DNA of 64,000 nt from Rhodoferax sp. (GCF_010365055.1 NZ_JAAFHA010000002.1:1-64000); one strand, 5' to 3'. Shown: positions 1-9,838, counted from the first letter of the stretch. Numbers and translations are program-made. Notes: a model not told the origin generated them from the sequence alone.

Positions 1-108
1 TTTCGTTTACATCAATGCAATGAATACCGCCTATCAAAAAATAAATCCAATACCTCTTGATTTGGTGGGAAGTCCCTGTAGAGGGCTACAGCCTTATTTG
101 TTATAAAT
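1..108. other. left-edge non-coding stretch downstream of yacG
   Basis: I see no convincing gene here. A small hairpin (CTGTAG, short loop, CTACAG, about 76-91) lies just past the yacG stop on the minus strand. It has no T-run, so it is at best a weak transcript end. The short reading frames overlapping this stretch have no recognisable content. Confidence 0.4.
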
Positions 109-327
109 TCACTGCAATGGTTCAGCACCACCCGGTTGATCTGTTGGCAGGTCGTTGGCTGGCACGCGAAAGCTTTCACTGGCCCAGGCACCAAAATCAG
201 TATTCTTGCAGCGCTCGCTGCAAAAAGGCCGGAATGGGTTCGAGGGTGCGTAAACACTCTCGCCGCCGCAACTTGGGCACAGCACAATTTTTGGCCGCGG
301 TGGCGGCGTTTTGTCAGTGGACTTCAT
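109..327 (-). CDS. yacG: DNA gyrase inhibitor YacG (zinc-binding)
   Basis: A 72-residue protein with the YacG zinc pattern: C17-x2-C20 and C36-x3-C40 around a short basic and aromatic stretch, then an acidic tail. YacG of Escherichia coli binds GyrB and inhibits gyrase. I chose the ATG at 327 because it overlaps the zapD stop as ATGA, the usual sign of translational coupling. An in-frame start three codons upstream (336) also exists. It is the last gene of the pilB-pilC-pilD-coaE-zapD-yacG run, a common betaproteobacterial arrangement. Confidence 0.9.
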   Translation of the reverse strand: MKSTDKTPPPRPKIVLCPSCGGESVYAPSNPFRPFCSERCKNTDFGAWASESFRVPANDLPTDQPGGAEPLQ

Positions 328-1082
328 GACGAGCACAAGGCCACTTCAAAAGTGGCATCTTCGCTGCAGGCGTGCAGTCGGTCATCGTCACCCTGGCGCA
401 TCAGTCGGATCGACACCATGAGACGATTGCCGCTGATCTCCGGAATCGAATCCAGCGTCTCATCCAGCGCCAGTCGCAGCAGTTGAAAAGTGCGTCCCTG
501 GGGCAAGTTCTGCTGAAACTGCCCGCCATTGGCCGCCACTTTTTGTGGCGTCCCCGAGTCGCGCAGTAGCTTGAGCAACAATTGAATCGAGTCGGCCAGC
601 GGCGTTAACGTGGTGATCCACCGCGCCAGATCCTGCTGACGCTGGGCCGCCGGCTTGTGTTGCCAGGCATAGTAGGCTGGCAGGTCGAACTCGCAGGTGC
701 CGCCAGGAATATTGATGCGGCTGCGGATGCTCATGAGCCAGTCGTTGTCGTTCAGCGATTGCCCAGGTTTGCCGGGCAGGCTATTCATGGCCTGAAATCT
801 GTTGTCCAACTGCGTGACAATTTCGTTGAGAACATCTTCGGCAATGGCAGGATTGCCCCGAAACCCATCCAGAATGTGTTTCTGCTTGTCCAGGTCTTTG
901 AGTACATCGGACTTGAGGTCCGCACGGGCGCCAACATCCATGATCTCGAACAGGGTAGAGAGCGCAAAGTGATGATCCAGCGCTGACTCGCGCGAGACCA
1001 GCTCGCGCAGCCTAAGGAACAGATGTTCGAGCCGTAAATAGGTGCGGATGCGCTCGTTAAAAGGGTATTCGTAAAGGATCAC
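324..1082 (-). CDS. zapD: cell division protein ZapD (YacF)
   Basis: A 252-residue protein matching ZapD: the N-terminus MILYEYPFNERIR, a helix-rich first half, and a beta-rich second half with the stretch PGGTCEFDLPAYYAW. ZapD binds the C-terminal tail of FtsZ and cross-links FtsZ filaments, acting in the cytoplasm at the division site. It begins 5 bp after the coaE stop and ends in an ATGA overlap with yacG, so it is almost certainly cotranscribed with both. The length is normal for the family and no anomaly is seen. Confidence 0.93.
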   Translation of the reverse strand: MILYEYPFNERIRTYLRLEHLFLRLRELVSRESALDHHFALSTLFEIMDVGARADLKSDVLKDLDKQKHILDGFRGNPAIAEDVLNEIVTQLDNRFQAMNSLPGKPGQSLNDNDWLMSIRSRINIPGGTCEFDLPAYYAWQHKPAAQRQQDLARWITTLTPLADSIQLLLKLLRDSGTPQKVAANGGQFQQNLPQGRTFQLLRLALDETLDSIPEISGNRLMVSIRLMRQGDDDRLHACSEDATFEVALCSS

Positions 1083-1087
1083 GCTGA

Positions 1088-1726
1088 TTATTTTGGGTTA
1101 AGGCTTAACGGTTGGCATGATAGCCCGAAGTGACCTGCGACTTCATCGACCTCAGCGACCAAAGCCCCAAGTGACAGACTGTCATTGAAAATAACTGCAT
1201 CGGCAGCACCCAGGCGCTGCGCTCGGCTGGCTTGCGTGGCCATGATTTTCTCCACGTCGGCACGGGTCAAGGCACTGCGCGCCATGACGCGCCTGATCTG
1301 GGTGGCAGGGGTGCAATCCACCACCAGCACCCAATCGAGTTTTTCGCGCCAGGTCATGGATTCAACCAGCAGCGGAACATCAAACACGATGCAGGGGTGG
1401 CCCTGGCTTGCCGCCAGCAGCGCCTGTCGTTGTGTCTCCTGTCGAACCAGCGGGTGGATGATGGCTTCGAGGCGCTGTCGGGCGCTGGCATCAAAGAAAG
1501 CCAACGCACGCATTTTTTCCCGGTCCATGGCACCCGCTGAGGTGATGAAATCCAAGCCAAAATCTGCGGCAATCAGGGGAATCGCCGGGCCGCCCGGCGC
1601 CGTCAGTTCTCGGGCAATCGCATCGGCATCGACCACAGCGGCACCACGCTCAGCCAGCAGGTGCGCCACGGTGCTTTTGCCGCTGCCAATGCCGCCGGTG
1701 AGACCGAGCCGGACCGGAACAGGCAT
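1088..1726 (-). CDS. coaE: dephospho-CoA kinase
   Basis: Catalyses the last step of coenzyme A synthesis, phosphorylating dephospho-CoA with ATP. From the start at 1726 ([12 protein letters not shown]) the protein has 212 residues and a P-loop GGIGSGKS at residues 11-18. The conserved [19 protein letters not shown] stretch and the VFDVPLLVE and VVDC segments follow. The reading frame is open further upstream (to 1768), but that would overlap pilD. The 1726 start lies 4 bp after the pilD stop and places the P-loop at the usual distance from the N-terminus. Confidence 0.94.
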   Translation of the reverse strand: MPVPVRLGLTGGIGSGKSTVAHLLAERGAAVVDADAIARELTAPGGPAIPLIAADFGLDFITSAGAMDREKMRALAFFDASARQRLEAIIHPLVRQETQRQALLAASQGHPCIVFDVPLLVESMTWREKLDWVLVVDCTPATQIRRVMARSALTRADVEKIMATQASRAQRLGAADAVIFNDSLSLGALVAEVDEVAGHFGLSCQPLSLNPK

Positions 1727-1730
1727 CGCC

Positions 1731-2576
1731 CTAGAACCCGAACGGGCGAAGAATTGCGCTGGGGCCAAAAATCATCGCCGTCAAGCCAGCGCCGACCAGA
1801 AAAGGCCCAAAGGGAATGTAGCCGCCTTCTCGCAGCCCGCTCGAGAACTTCATGGCGATGCCAATCACGGCGCCAATCACCGACGCCATCAGAATGATGG
1901 GCACCAGCGCCTGCCAGCCAAACCAGGCGCCCAGGGCCGCAAACAGCTTGAAGTCGCCAAAACCCATGCCTTCCTTGCCGGTCACGAGCTTGAAGGCCCA
2001 ATAGACCAGCCACAACGACATATAGCCCACCACGGCGCCCCACAGCGCGGCTGGCAGGGCCACGGGCGTCCATTGCAGCGCGGCGGCAATCAGGCCTGCC
2101 CACAGCAACGGCAAGGTGATGTCATCGGGCAGCAGCGTGGTATCCCAGTCGATGCAGCCCAAGGCCAGCAGGGTGGCGCCGAAACCGCACCACAGCAGGG
2201 CCGTGGGCGTGGCACCCCACGTCAAGCCGCAATAGAGAAACAACGCGCCGGTTGCCAGTTCTACCAAGGGGTAGCGCAAGCTGATGGCTACGGCGCAGTT
2301 GGAACACTTTCCCCGCAAAAAGAGGTAACTGAAAACCGGAATGTTCTCATACCAACGAATTTGATGGCCGCATTTGAGGCAGCGCGAACGCGGCACCGCC
2401 AGATTGAATTTCTCGGTGGTCGTGGCCTCTTTCCCAGCCTGTTCGGCGCACTCGGCTTTCCATTGCGCTTCCATCATGACCGGCAGCCGGTAGATCAGGA
2501 CATTGAGAAAGCTGCCGACCAACAAGCCCAGAATGCCCAGAACGGTGGCGTCGAACCACGTTGACACCATCATCAA
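1731..2576 (-). CDS. pilD: type IV prepilin peptidase / N-methyltransferase PilD
   Basis: A 281-residue polytopic membrane protein that cleaves the leader of type IV prepilins and methylates the new N-terminus. Visible are the N-terminal membrane segment with [12 protein letters not shown], the cytoplasmic zinc-binding tetracysteine (C66, C69, C91, C94), and the aspartyl-protease signatures: the aspartates around [13 protein letters not shown] and the GFGDFKL box (GxGD type). The start overlaps the pilC stop as ATGA. All catalytic elements are present, so the protein should be functional. Confidence 0.95.
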   Translation of the reverse strand: MMMVSTWFDATVLGILGLLVGSFLNVLIYRLPVMMEAQWKAECAEQAGKEATTTEKFNLAVPRSRCLKCGHQIRWYENIPVFSYLFLRGKCSNCAVAISLRYPLVELATGALFLYCGLTWGATPTALLWCGFGATLLALGCIDWDTTLLPDDITLPLLWAGLIAAALQWTPVALPAALWGAVVGYMSLWLVYWAFKLVTGKEGMGFGDFKLFAALGAWFGWQALVPIILMASVIGAVIGIAMKFSSGLREGGYIPFGPFLVGAGLTAMIFGPSAILRPFGF

Positions 2577-3790
2577 ACCACCTGACCCAGTTTGAAGATC
2601 GGCAGGTACATGGCCACCACAATGCCGCCAATCACGACACCCAGGATCACGATGATGATGGGTTCCATCAGGCTGGAGATGCCCGCCACCATGTCATCGA
2701 CCTCGGCTTCGTAAAAATCGGCTGCCTTGCCGAGCATGTGATCAATCGAACCCGATTCTTCACCAATGGAACACATCTGCAGGACCATGGACGGAAAGAG
2801 ATTGGTATTGGTCATGGCCACAGTGAGTGCCGTACCGGTTGAGACTTCTTGCTGGATTTTTTTGGTGGCAATCTCATACACCGAATTGCCGGCGGCACCT
2901 CCCACGGAATCGAGGGCTTCCACCAAGGGTACACCGGCCGCGAACATCGTTGACAAGGTCCGCGTCCAGCGGGCAATGCATGATTTGTCGACCAATACGC
3001 CAAAAATTGGCATCTTGAGCATGATGCGGTCCATCACGTGTTGCATCGTTTCGTTGCGACGCCAGGCCTGCATGAAGAAGTAGAAGCCACCAAACAGTCC
3101 GCCAAAAATCAGCCACCAGTAGCTGACGAATATCTCGCTGATGGCAATCACGGCCAGCGTGGGAGCGGGCAGATCAGCCCCAAAATTAGAGAACACCTCC
3201 TTGAAGGCGGGCACCACAAAAATCATGATCACGGCCGTGACCACAAAAGCGACGATCAGGACCGAAATCGGATACATCAAGGCTGACTTGATTTTTGACT
3301 TGATGGCTTCGGTTTTCTCCATGTAAACCGCCAATCGGTCCAGCAACTGGTCGAGGATGCCGGCTGATTCCCCGGCCTCGATCAAATTGCAGTAGAGGTT
3401 GTCGAAATACAGCGGGAACTTGCGAAAGGCCGTGCTCAACGATGTCCCGGTTTCAACATCGGTCCGAATATCGTTGAGCAGCTTGGTGACGCTGGGGTTG
3501 GGGTTGCCGCGCCCGACGATATCAAACGCTTGCAGAAGCGGTACGCCGGCCTTCATCATGGTGGCGAGTTGACGCGTGAAGATGGCGAGATCCTTCGGTT
3601 TGATGGATTTCCCGGCGCGCATCCGGCGCTTCTTGATTTTGGCTGGCAGGACGCCTTGGCGACGCAGCATCGCCTGAACCTGGTGCTCGCCGACTGCCCG
3701 GGTCTCCCCTCGAACCTGCTTGCCGTTGCGGTCTTTGCCTTCCCATTCAAAGACAAAATCTTTGATTTTCTTTGATTTTTCAGTTGCCAT
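2573..3790 (-). CDS. pilC: type IV pilus inner-membrane platform protein PilC
   Basis: A 405-residue GspF-family protein. It forms the inner-membrane platform that couples the PilB and PilT motors to pilin subunits. Two repeated T2SSF domains are visible: the first with FTRQLATMMKAGVPLLQAFDI, the second with WTRTLSTMFAAGVPLVEALD. Three hydrophobic segments are present, the last close to the C-terminus (IIIVILGVVIGGIVVAMYLPIF). It lies 20 bp downstream of pilB and overlaps pilD by 4 bp. Confidence 0.95.
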   Translation of the reverse strand: MATEKSKKIKDFVFEWEGKDRNGKQVRGETRAVGEHQVQAMLRRQGVLPAKIKKRRMRAGKSIKPKDLAIFTRQLATMMKAGVPLLQAFDIVGRGNPNPSVTKLLNDIRTDVETGTSLSTAFRKFPLYFDNLYCNLIEAGESAGILDQLLDRLAVYMEKTEAIKSKIKSALMYPISVLIVAFVVTAVIMIFVVPAFKEVFSNFGADLPAPTLAVIAISEIFVSYWWLIFGGLFGGFYFFMQAWRRNETMQHVMDRIMLKMPIFGVLVDKSCIARWTRTLSTMFAAGVPLVEALDSVGGAAGNSVYEIATKKIQQEVSTGTALTVAMTNTNLFPSMVLQMCSIGEESGSIDHMLGKAADFYEAEVDDMVAGISSLMEPIIIVILGVVIGGIVVAMYLPIFKLGQVV

Positions 3791-3810
3791 AGGTCGCTTT
3801 AATTAAGGGA

Positions 3811-5544
3811 TCATTCGTTGGTCACGGCGAGCACTTCTTCGAGCGAAGTCAGGCCCAATTTGGCTTTGTGCAGCCCGGCTTGCCGCAGCGACCGCACACC
3901 TTCGCGTTTGGATTGCTCGGCGATCTCCAGTGCGCTGCCATCACGCAGAATGATGCGTTGAATCTCTTCGGTGATGGGCATGACCTGGTAAAGACCGATG
4001 CGTCCTTTGTAACCGCTGTTGCACATGGAGCAACCCACTGCTCGGTAGCTGACCCAGGGTGTCCGGAACTCATCCTCCTGGTAGCCTGCGTCCAGCAAGG
4101 CCTTTTGGGGAATCTCAATCGGCGCTTTGCAATTGGGGCACAGGCGCCGCGCCAGCCGCTGCGCCGTGATGAGGATCACGCTGGACGCAATGTTGAACGG
4201 GGCGATGCCCATGTTGCGCATGCGCGTCAGTGTGGTGGGGGCATCGTTGGTATGCAGCGTGGAGAGTACCAAGTGACCGGTCTGGGCCGCCTTGATGGAG
4301 ATGTCTGCCGTTTCAAGATCGCGAATTTCGCCGACCATGATGATGTCAGGGTCCTGCCGCAGAAATGATTTGAGCGCGACCGCAAAAGTGAGCCCGGCCT
4401 TGTCGTTGACGTTGACCTGGTTGACGCCCGGCAGATTGATTTCGCATGGATCTTCAGCGGTGGCGATGTTGACGCCCGGCTTGTTCAACATGTTCAGGCA
4501 GGTATACAGGGACACCGTCTTGCCCGAACCGGTTGGCCCGGTGACCAAGATCATGCCGTATGGTCGCCCAATGGCTTGCACCAGTCTTTCTTTTTCTTCG
4601 GGCTCGTACCCCAGTGCTTCGATGCCCAGCTTGGCGCTGCTGGGGTCCAGGATTCGAATCACAATTTTCTCGCCGAACAGCGTGGGCAAGGTGCTGACCC
4701 GAAAGTCGATCACCCGGTCCGGCCCGATCTTGAGCTTCATCTTGCCGTCTTGCGGCACGCGTTTTTCGGAGATGTCCATTCTCGAAATCACCTTGATGCG
4801 CGAGGCCAGCTTGTCCTTGATGGCAATCGGGGGAGAGGCGATCTCTCTGAGCTCTCCATCGACGCGGAAACGGACACGGTAGTTATGCTCATACGGTTCA
4901 AAGTGCAGATCGGATGCCCGCATGCTGAAAGCGTCCAGCAGCATCTTGTGCAGAAACTTGACAACCGGCGCGTCGTCCACTTCGGAGCTGGACGTGTCCG
5001 CGCTTTCCGTCAAGGCTTCTGCCGAAGCCTCATCGAACTCGAACTCATCGCCAATGATATGGTCAATCGTTTCCGACGCGCTCGTTGCGTTGGCGGCGAC
5101 CAGCTGCAGCAGCTTGTCGTATTCGGCGACGACCCAATCAACGCCCAGTTGCGTGGCAAATTTTATTTTTTCGGCAGCCTGGCTGTCGGAGGGATCTGCG
5201 GTCGCAACGATCAGCCGGTTATTTCGTTTGCTCAAGACCACCACGCGGTAGTCATGGCAGATTTTCCCGTCCAGCAGGCCCTTGGGCAGACGTTGCCGGT
5301 CGATGGCCGCCATGTCCACCAGCGGTGCCGCATAGGCTGACGACATGGTGTGTGCCAGGTCCGAGGCCGACACGGCCCCCGAGCCGGTGAGCTCGGCGAT
5401 GAAGCTGGTGCGGCTGATCTGGGCTTTGCGGTAGATTTCTTCAGCTGACTTCTGCCCGAGCTTCCCCGCCAGGATGAGGGCACGGCCCAAGCCCGGAAGG
5501 GCCGTGGCGGGGGGGTCACGAGGCGAGGTGTCGGCGGCAGTCAT
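3811..5544 (-). CDS. pilB: type IV pilus extension ATPase PilB
   Basis: A 577-residue GspE/PilB-family ATPase that powers pilus extension. The N-terminal MshEN-type domain is followed by the catalytic domain with Walker A (GPTGSGKT), the Asp box, the Walker B/His box region (IIMVGEIRDLETADI ... TGHLVLSTLHTNDA) and a tetracysteine zinc site (CPNC and CSMC). It is the first gene of the pilBCD-coaE-zapD-yacG run. The ATG at 5544 is the most upstream ATG of the frame. Confidence 0.95.
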   Translation of the reverse strand: MTAADTSPRDPPATALPGLGRALILAGKLGQKSAEEIYRKAQISRTSFIAELTGSGAVSASDLAHTMSSAYAAPLVDMAAIDRQRLPKGLLDGKICHDYRVVVLSKRNNRLIVATADPSDSQAAEKIKFATQLGVDWVVAEYDKLLQLVAANATSASETIDHIIGDEFEFDEASAEALTESADTSSSEVDDAPVVKFLHKMLLDAFSMRASDLHFEPYEHNYRVRFRVDGELREIASPPIAIKDKLASRIKVISRMDISEKRVPQDGKMKLKIGPDRVIDFRVSTLPTLFGEKIVIRILDPSSAKLGIEALGYEPEEKERLVQAIGRPYGMILVTGPTGSGKTVSLYTCLNMLNKPGVNIATAEDPCEINLPGVNQVNVNDKAGLTFAVALKSFLRQDPDIIMVGEIRDLETADISIKAAQTGHLVLSTLHTNDAPTTLTRMRNMGIAPFNIASSVILITAQRLARRLCPNCKAPIEIPQKALLDAGYQEDEFRTPWVSYRAVGCSMCNSGYKGRIGLYQVMPITEEIQRIILRDGSALEIAEQSKREGVRSLRQAGLHKAKLGLTSLEEVLAVTNE

Positions 5545-5667
5545 AGATCAAGAATGTACTACGTCAGGATGCGATTCCTTGACCCGGCACTCAACGATAG
5601 TTCGATGCAAGTCGAAACGCAGGCAGCGCAGGCGGTGACGCGGGCTATTTTCAGGAATGACGGCTGA

Positions 5668-7383
5668 CTACAGAGCCGAGTCGACTTTGCGTCGGTAGAT
5701 GAGGACGTCTTCGTACCGGTCAGCTGGGTGGCGCATGGTGCTGTGCCGATACCAGTCGTTCAGGTTGACGACGCTGGACAGAGAACGTTCGGCATCCTTG
5801 TCCACGATCAGCCAGGGGCAACGGCTGTCCGGGCCGGTCGGTCGCAGCGCCAGGTGGCCATGAAATTGAAAAGCGGCGATCTGGCTGCGACTCAGTCCAT
5901 ATATTTCCACGCACGGTGGCTGATGCTGAAAGATGACAAGGGTGCGACGCACCAACGGGGCGTAGCTGCGGGCAAAATCGAGCAAGGGCAGCCACAAGGT
6001 CAGCAGCAGCAGCCAGCACAGCGCGGCGCCACCCGCTGGTAAAACCAGGCTCTTCCAGATGGCAGCGCGGTGTCGGCCGACTCGCCATTTCACCAGCCAG
6101 GCCCACGCCAATGTTGCGACAAGCGCTATGAGAAAATCGGCAAGAGAGAAGCTGTGTTCAAAACCGGGCACCAGTCGCGCGACGTTGGCGGCAGGTTGCC
6201 TTGGCACGCCAGTCTGCATGGCGATCCACACGACCCAGATGGTCAAAGCGCAGCCCGAAAAAAAGAGCAGGGTGAACCAGTCAATTAAAGACGCCACGCT
6301 GCGGCGCAGCGTGGGCAGGGCAAACGCCGCCAGTGCCGCCAGCGCGGGTAGGGCCAGCAACAAGGATCGGTCCGCCGAGCCGGTGGTCAGTGTGGCGCCA
6401 ATGGCAACGCCTGCGAACCACAGCGGCAGCGCCAAATGGCGGCTGGGCATGGCGCCACGAATCAGTTGATGGCGCCAGCGCCACACGGTCCACAAGGCCA
6501 GCGGCCACGCGGGCCAGGTGAACCACAACAGCAGGCGGCCCAGGCTTCGCCACGTCGTCCAGTTGGCCTGGGGCAACGCAATGCGCCAGGCCCACAGGTC
6601 CAGCCAGGCGGCGAGCAGGGCGACCAGCAGCGTGAGTAGCCCTATTGCCCCGGCCCAAATCGTTGTGCGCCGCGCAGCAATTTGTTCGTTGGAGCGATCC
6701 AGTAGTTGAATCAGGGCGGCACCGCCGCCCAGGAGCGCGGCCATGCTGGGCGCACCCGACAGGGCGAGTCCTGTCATTCCGAGCACGCCGGCGATGGCCG
6801 GCGCCAACGTGCGGTAGGGCAGGGCGGCCAAACCATAGAGGAAGAGAGCCGTGAAACATAGCTGCGCCAACGCAGGCGTGGTTTCGTGGGACAACTGGGC
6901 CAGGCCCAGACAGGCGATGAAAGCCAGCAAGCCGCCGTCGGCCATGGCCCTCGCATAATCGGTCGGCTTGGCCTCCCCGCCGAACGCAAAGGCCACCGGT
7001 TGCGCCTCGGGGTTGCGGGCCAGGTAATAAGTGCCATACCAGGTGGCGACCAGAGCCAGCGTCAGCAAGAAGCCAAATGGGATGCGCGCCGCAAGATCGG
7101 GCGTGATCCAGGCCGGCGCGAGTTGCATGGCCCAGGCGCCAAGCCAATATGGCAGCAGTGCATCGACCTCGGGTGGCAATCCCATCAGTTGCGGCGACAG
7201 CCATGCGGTGCCTCCACGCGCCAGTTCCGCCATGTAGCCAAAGGCGGATATGTCATCCGTCTTCCAGGGTCCGCGCCCGATCAATCCCGGCAAGACGTAG
7301 GCGACGCAAAACAAAAACAAAGCCATGCGCGGCAGGCGCTGGACAGCGCCTTGGGCGACGATGGCGGGGGTGGTTTGATTCAC
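5668..7383 (-). CDS. GT-C-like polytopic membrane protein (ArnT/PMT-type glycosyltransferase candidate)
   Basis: About 571 residues from a GTG at 7383; a TTG at 7398 is the alternative but falls in the rpmE terminator. There are a dozen or so hydrophobic segments. Shortly after the first membrane helix comes GRGPWKTDD, which resembles the acidic motif of the first periplasmic loop in ArnT and PMT-type glycosyltransferases. These enzymes move a sugar from a polyprenyl carrier onto lipid A or protein. The C-terminal soluble part ends in a region with YEDVLIYRR. The substrate cannot be told from sequence. Proximity to pil genes makes pilin glycosylation a possibility, but that is only inference. 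Confidence 0.6.
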   Translation of the reverse strand: MNQTTPAIVAQGAVQRLPRMALFLFCVAYVLPGLIGRGPWKTDDISAFGYMAELARGGTAWLSPQLMGLPPEVDALLPYWLGAWAMQLAPAWITPDLAARIPFGFLLTLALVATWYGTYYLARNPEAQPVAFAFGGEAKPTDYARAMADGGLLAFIACLGLAQLSHETTPALAQLCFTALFLYGLAALPYRTLAPAIAGVLGMTGLALSGAPSMAALLGGGAALIQLLDRSNEQIAARRTTIWAGAIGLLTLLVALLAAWLDLWAWRIALPQANWTTWRSLGRLLLWFTWPAWPLALWTVWRWRHQLIRGAMPSRHLALPLWFAGVAIGATLTTGSADRSLLLALPALAALAAFALPTLRRSVASLIDWFTLLFFSGCALTIWVVWIAMQTGVPRQPAANVARLVPGFEHSFSLADFLIALVATLAWAWLVKWRVGRHRAAIWKSLVLPAGGAALCWLLLLTLWLPLLDFARSYAPLVRRTLVIFQHQPPCVEIYGLSRSQIAAFQFHGHLALRPTGPDSRCPWLIVDKDAERSLSSVVNLNDWYRHSTMRHPADRYEDVLIYRRKVDSAL

Positions 7384-7396
7384 GCTGGTTTGACGC

Positions 7397-7433
7397 AAAA
7401 AAAAGCAGCGCGGGTGACCCGGGCTGCCTTTTT
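7397..7433 (-). terminator. Rho-independent terminator of rpmE2
   Basis: On the minus strand a GC-rich inverted repeat (GCAGC with an inner CCGGGT/ACCCG pairing, then GCTGC) is followed directly by a run of eight T. It starts about 19 bp past the rpmE2 stop. Confidence 0.75.
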
Positions 7434-7451
7434 GAAGGAGTGCTTGCCAGT

Positions 7452-7745
7452 TTATTCTGCTGCTGGGACTGCTGCGGCGACTTCGGCGCTGGCTGCTTTG
7501 GTTTTGCCAAAACGGTTGCGGAAGCGCTCGACACGGCCACCCATGTTGTCGACGGATTTTTGTGTGCCGGTGTAGAAAGGATGCGATTCGCTGGAGGTAT
7601 CAATCTTGTACAGCGGCAGCTCGCGGCCGTCTTCCATCTTGATCATCTCTTTGGCGTTGGCGCAGGAGCGGGTGACGAATTTGAAGCCATTGGACGTGTC
7701 CAGGAAACAAATTTCGCGGTAATTGGGGTGAATGTCTGCTTTCAT
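7452..7745 (-). CDS. rpmE2: 50S ribosomal protein L31 type B
   Basis: A 97-residue protein beginning [16 protein letters not shown]. It is the zinc-free (C-minus) form of L31: the CxxC zinc pairs of the standard form are absent and the type-B signatures [23 protein letters not shown] and [13 protein letters not shown] are present. A further 16 codons are open upstream, but the family start and the GGAGAAAAT just before it favour 7745. An alanine-rich C-terminal tail extends the usual type-B length. The gene has its own terminator. Confidence 0.94.
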   Translation of the reverse strand: MKADIHPNYREICFLDTSNGFKFVTRSCANAKEMIKMEDGRELPLYKIDTSSESHPFYTGTQKSVDNMGGRVERFRNRFGKTKAASAEVAAAVPAAE

Positions 7746-7836
7746 ATTTTCTCCATCAGTTGCGTTAGCCGCGTCAGCCCTTGTGCAAACCATTGCGCAA
7801 TAAAAAGCTCGTCGTACTTGTCGCGTAAAACCGCAA

Positions 7837-7842
7837 ATTATA
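7837..7842 (-). promoter_or_regulatory. candidate -10 box for rpmE2
   Basis: A perfect TATAAT on the minus strand about 90 bp upstream of the rpmE2 start. No good -35 hexamer is seen at the expected distance, so this is weak evidence. Confidence 0.35.
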
Positions 7843-7933
7843 GCCTAGCCGCTGCGCTGGGCCACCCCAGGCAAGGCGGTGCCCATTGGGGGGTGCTCAG
7901 CACACGCAGTGGCCAAACGTGCGGGCTGTCTCC

Positions 7934-9196
7934 TTAGCCGCCCCGGCGCATCATGTCAAAGAATTCGCTGTTGTTTTTGGTGGCGCGCATTTGCTTGAGC
8001 ACCATTTCCATCGACTCGATTTCGTCCATGTTGTAGAGAAACTGACGCAAGATGCGGGTTTTTTGCAGAATCTCAGGAGCCAACAAGAGCTCTTCACGGC
8101 GGGTGCCGCTGCGGTTGAGCTGGATCGACGGGAACACGCGCTTTTCGTACAAACGGCGGTCCAGGTGAATTTCACTGTTGCCGGTGCCCTTGAATTCTTC
8201 AAAAATCACTTCGTCCATGCGGCTGCCGGTATCGATCAGGGCGGTGGCGATGATCGTCAGCGAACCGCCTTCCTCCACATTGCGCGCCGCGCCGAGGAAG
8301 CGCTTGGGCCGCTGCAGCGCGTTGGAGTCGACGCCACCGGTCAGCACCTTGCCAGAGGATGGCACCACATTGTTGTAGGCGCGCGCCAGCCGCGTGATCG
8401 AGTCCAGCAGGATCACCACGTCTTTTTTCAGTTCGACCAGGCGCTTGGCGCGCTCGATCACCATCTCGGCCACGTGCACGTGACGGGCGGCGGGCTCATC
8501 AAAGGTGGAGGCAATCACTTCGCCCTTGACGGTGCGCTGCATCTCGGTCACTTCTTCGGGCCGCTCATCGACCAGCAACACCATCATGTGAATTTCAGGG
8601 TAATTGGCAGAAATCGCATGGGCGATGTGCTGCATCATCACCGTTTTGCCGCTCTTGGGTGGCGCCACCAGCAGGGCGCGTTGGCCTTTGCCGATGGGGG
8701 CGATGATGTCGATGATGCGACCGGTGATGTTCTCGTCGGTCTTGATGTCTTGTTCGAGCCGCATCTGCTTGTTGGGAAACAGCGGCGTGAGGTTCTCAAA
8801 CATCACCTTGTGTTTGTTTTCTTCGGGCCCACCGCCGTTGACTTTTTCCAGCTTGTTCAGGGCAAAGTAGCGCTCGCCGTCTTTGGGCGTGCGCACCTCG
8901 CCTTCAATCATGTCACCGGTGTGCAGGTTGAAGCGGCGCACCTGGCTCGGGCTGATGTAAATGTCGTCCGTGCTGGCGGTGTAGCTGGTGTCGGGGCTGC
9001 GCAAAAAACCAAAACCATCGGGCAGGATTTCCAGTACGCCATCGGCAAAAATCTGCTCGCCGGCGCGGGCGCGCTTTTTGATTATGGCAAACATCAATTC
9101 TTGCTTGCGCATGCGTCCCGTGTTTTCAATCTCAAGATCTTCAGCTTGCTTGAGGACTTCTGACACGTGCAGTGCCTTGAGTTCGTTTAAATGCAT
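7934..9196 (-). CDS. rho: transcription termination factor Rho
   Basis: A 420-residue hexameric RNA helicase that ends untranslated transcripts. The N-terminal domain begins [20 protein letters not shown] cold-shock-like RNA-binding domain contains [13 protein letters not shown]. The RecA-type ATPase has Walker A (PPKSGKT), [14 protein letters not shown] and [10 protein letters not shown]. The frame is open 25 codons further upstream, but the 9196 ATG matches the conserved start. No insertion of the kind seen in high-GC Gram-positives is present. Confidence 0.96.
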   Translation of the reverse strand: MHLNELKALHVSEVLKQAEDLEIENTGRMRKQELMFAIIKKRARAGEQIFADGVLEILPDGFGFLRSPDTSYTASTDDIYISPSQVRRFNLHTGDMIEGEVRTPKDGERYFALNKLEKVNGGGPEENKHKVMFENLTPLFPNKQMRLEQDIKTDENITGRIIDIIAPIGKGQRALLVAPPKSGKTVMMQHIAHAISANYPEIHMMVLLVDERPEEVTEMQRTVKGEVIASTFDEPAARHVHVAEMVIERAKRLVELKKDVVILLDSITRLARAYNNVVPSSGKVLTGGVDSNALQRPKRFLGAARNVEEGGSLTIIATALIDTGSRMDEVIFEEFKGTGNSEIHLDRRLYEKRVFPSIQLNRSGTRREELLLAPEILQKTRILRQFLYNMDEIESMEMVLKQMRATKNNSEFFDMMRRGG

Positions 9197-9450
9197 GGAA
9201 TGGCCAGGTAGGGGAATGGAACGAAATACAAGGGGGGTTTGGGTGAGGTGGATGGCAATCCATAACCTCAATGTTCTAAACCGGGAACTCGAACTGACTC
9301 AGGGGTGCGAGTCAATGAACTGGGTGTAATTATGACAGGAATTAGACGCAGCCTAAAAGCGCTGCCAAGGCTGATCTGGAAAAGCTCAAACCGGTGGAGA
9401 TGGCGCTGACCCGCTTTGGGTGGCTGCGGTTTGTCTCGCAACACCAGTCA
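9197..9450. other. rho leader and rho-trxA intergenic region
   Basis: This stretch has no gene. A hairpin (GAGG..ATGG, loop CAAT, CCAT..CCTC; 9245-9269) lies about 50-75 bp upstream of the rho start and would be in the rho 5' leader. E. coli rho is controlled by attenuation in its leader, so a regulatory role is possible but unproven. A partial REP-like repeat (about 9419-9441) precedes the full copy next to trxA. Confidence 0.35.
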
Positions 9451-9510
9451 GTTGGAGACAGAGCTTGTGCCCACAGCAAGTGGTCGCGCTCTGCCCCGCA
9501 AAGCTTCAGG
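9451..9510. repeat. REP-like hairpin repeat at the trxA 3' end
   Basis: It resembles the two copies at 35239-35357: GTTGGAGACAGAGCTTGT, a central part, then a complementary GCTCTGCCCCGCAAAGCTTCA. The final TCA is the trxA stop codon on the minus strand. A half copy (TGGCTGCGGTTTGTCTCGCA) sits just upstream at about 9421-9440. Confidence 0.55.
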
Positions 9511-9838
9511 CGAGTTGCTGATTAATGAAAGCCGTCATCTGGGACTTGCTCATGGCGCCGACTTTGGTCGCGGCGAGCTGGCCATCCTTGAACAGCATGA
9601 GGGTGGGGATGCCGCGAATGCCGAATTTGGCCGGGATATCGCGGTTTTCATCGACGTTCATCTTGGCAATTTGCAACTTGCCTTCGTAACTGGTCGCTAT
9701 TTCTTCCAGAATGGGCGCGATCATCTTGCACGGGCCACACCACTCGGCCCAGTAGTCCACCAGCACGGGTTGTGTGGATTGCAGCACATCGGCTTCAAAA
9801 GACGCGTCGGACACATGTTTAATAAGTTCGCTGGCCAT
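9506..9838 (-). CDS. trxA: thioredoxin 1
   Basis: A 110-residue cytoplasmic disulfide reductase with the WCGPCK active site at residues 33-38 and the conserved cis-proline loop [12 protein letters not shown]. It reduces protein disulfides and serves ribonucleotide reductase and other reductases. It lies upstream of rho in the same orientation, a common proteobacterial order. The stop codon lies inside a REP-like repeat. The start codon faces the divergent addB gene 85 bp away. Confidence 0.96.
   Translation of the reverse strand: MASELIKHVSDASFEADVLQSTQPVLVDYWAEWCGPCKMIAPILEEIATSYEGKLQIAKMNVDENRDIPAKFGIRGIPTLMLFKDGQLAATKVGAMSKSQMTAFINQQLA

Noticed and set aside
1185-2564. 459-codon open frame on the plus strand opposite coaE and pilD
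   Set aside because: It runs antisense to two genes with clear family motifs, and its translation is low-complexity (Ala, Arg, Gln, His-rich) with no recognisable domain: a high-GC shadow.
7886-9163. 425-codon open frame opposite rho
   Set aside because: It is the exact antisense of rho, with a His/Val-rich composition produced by the codon usage of the real gene.
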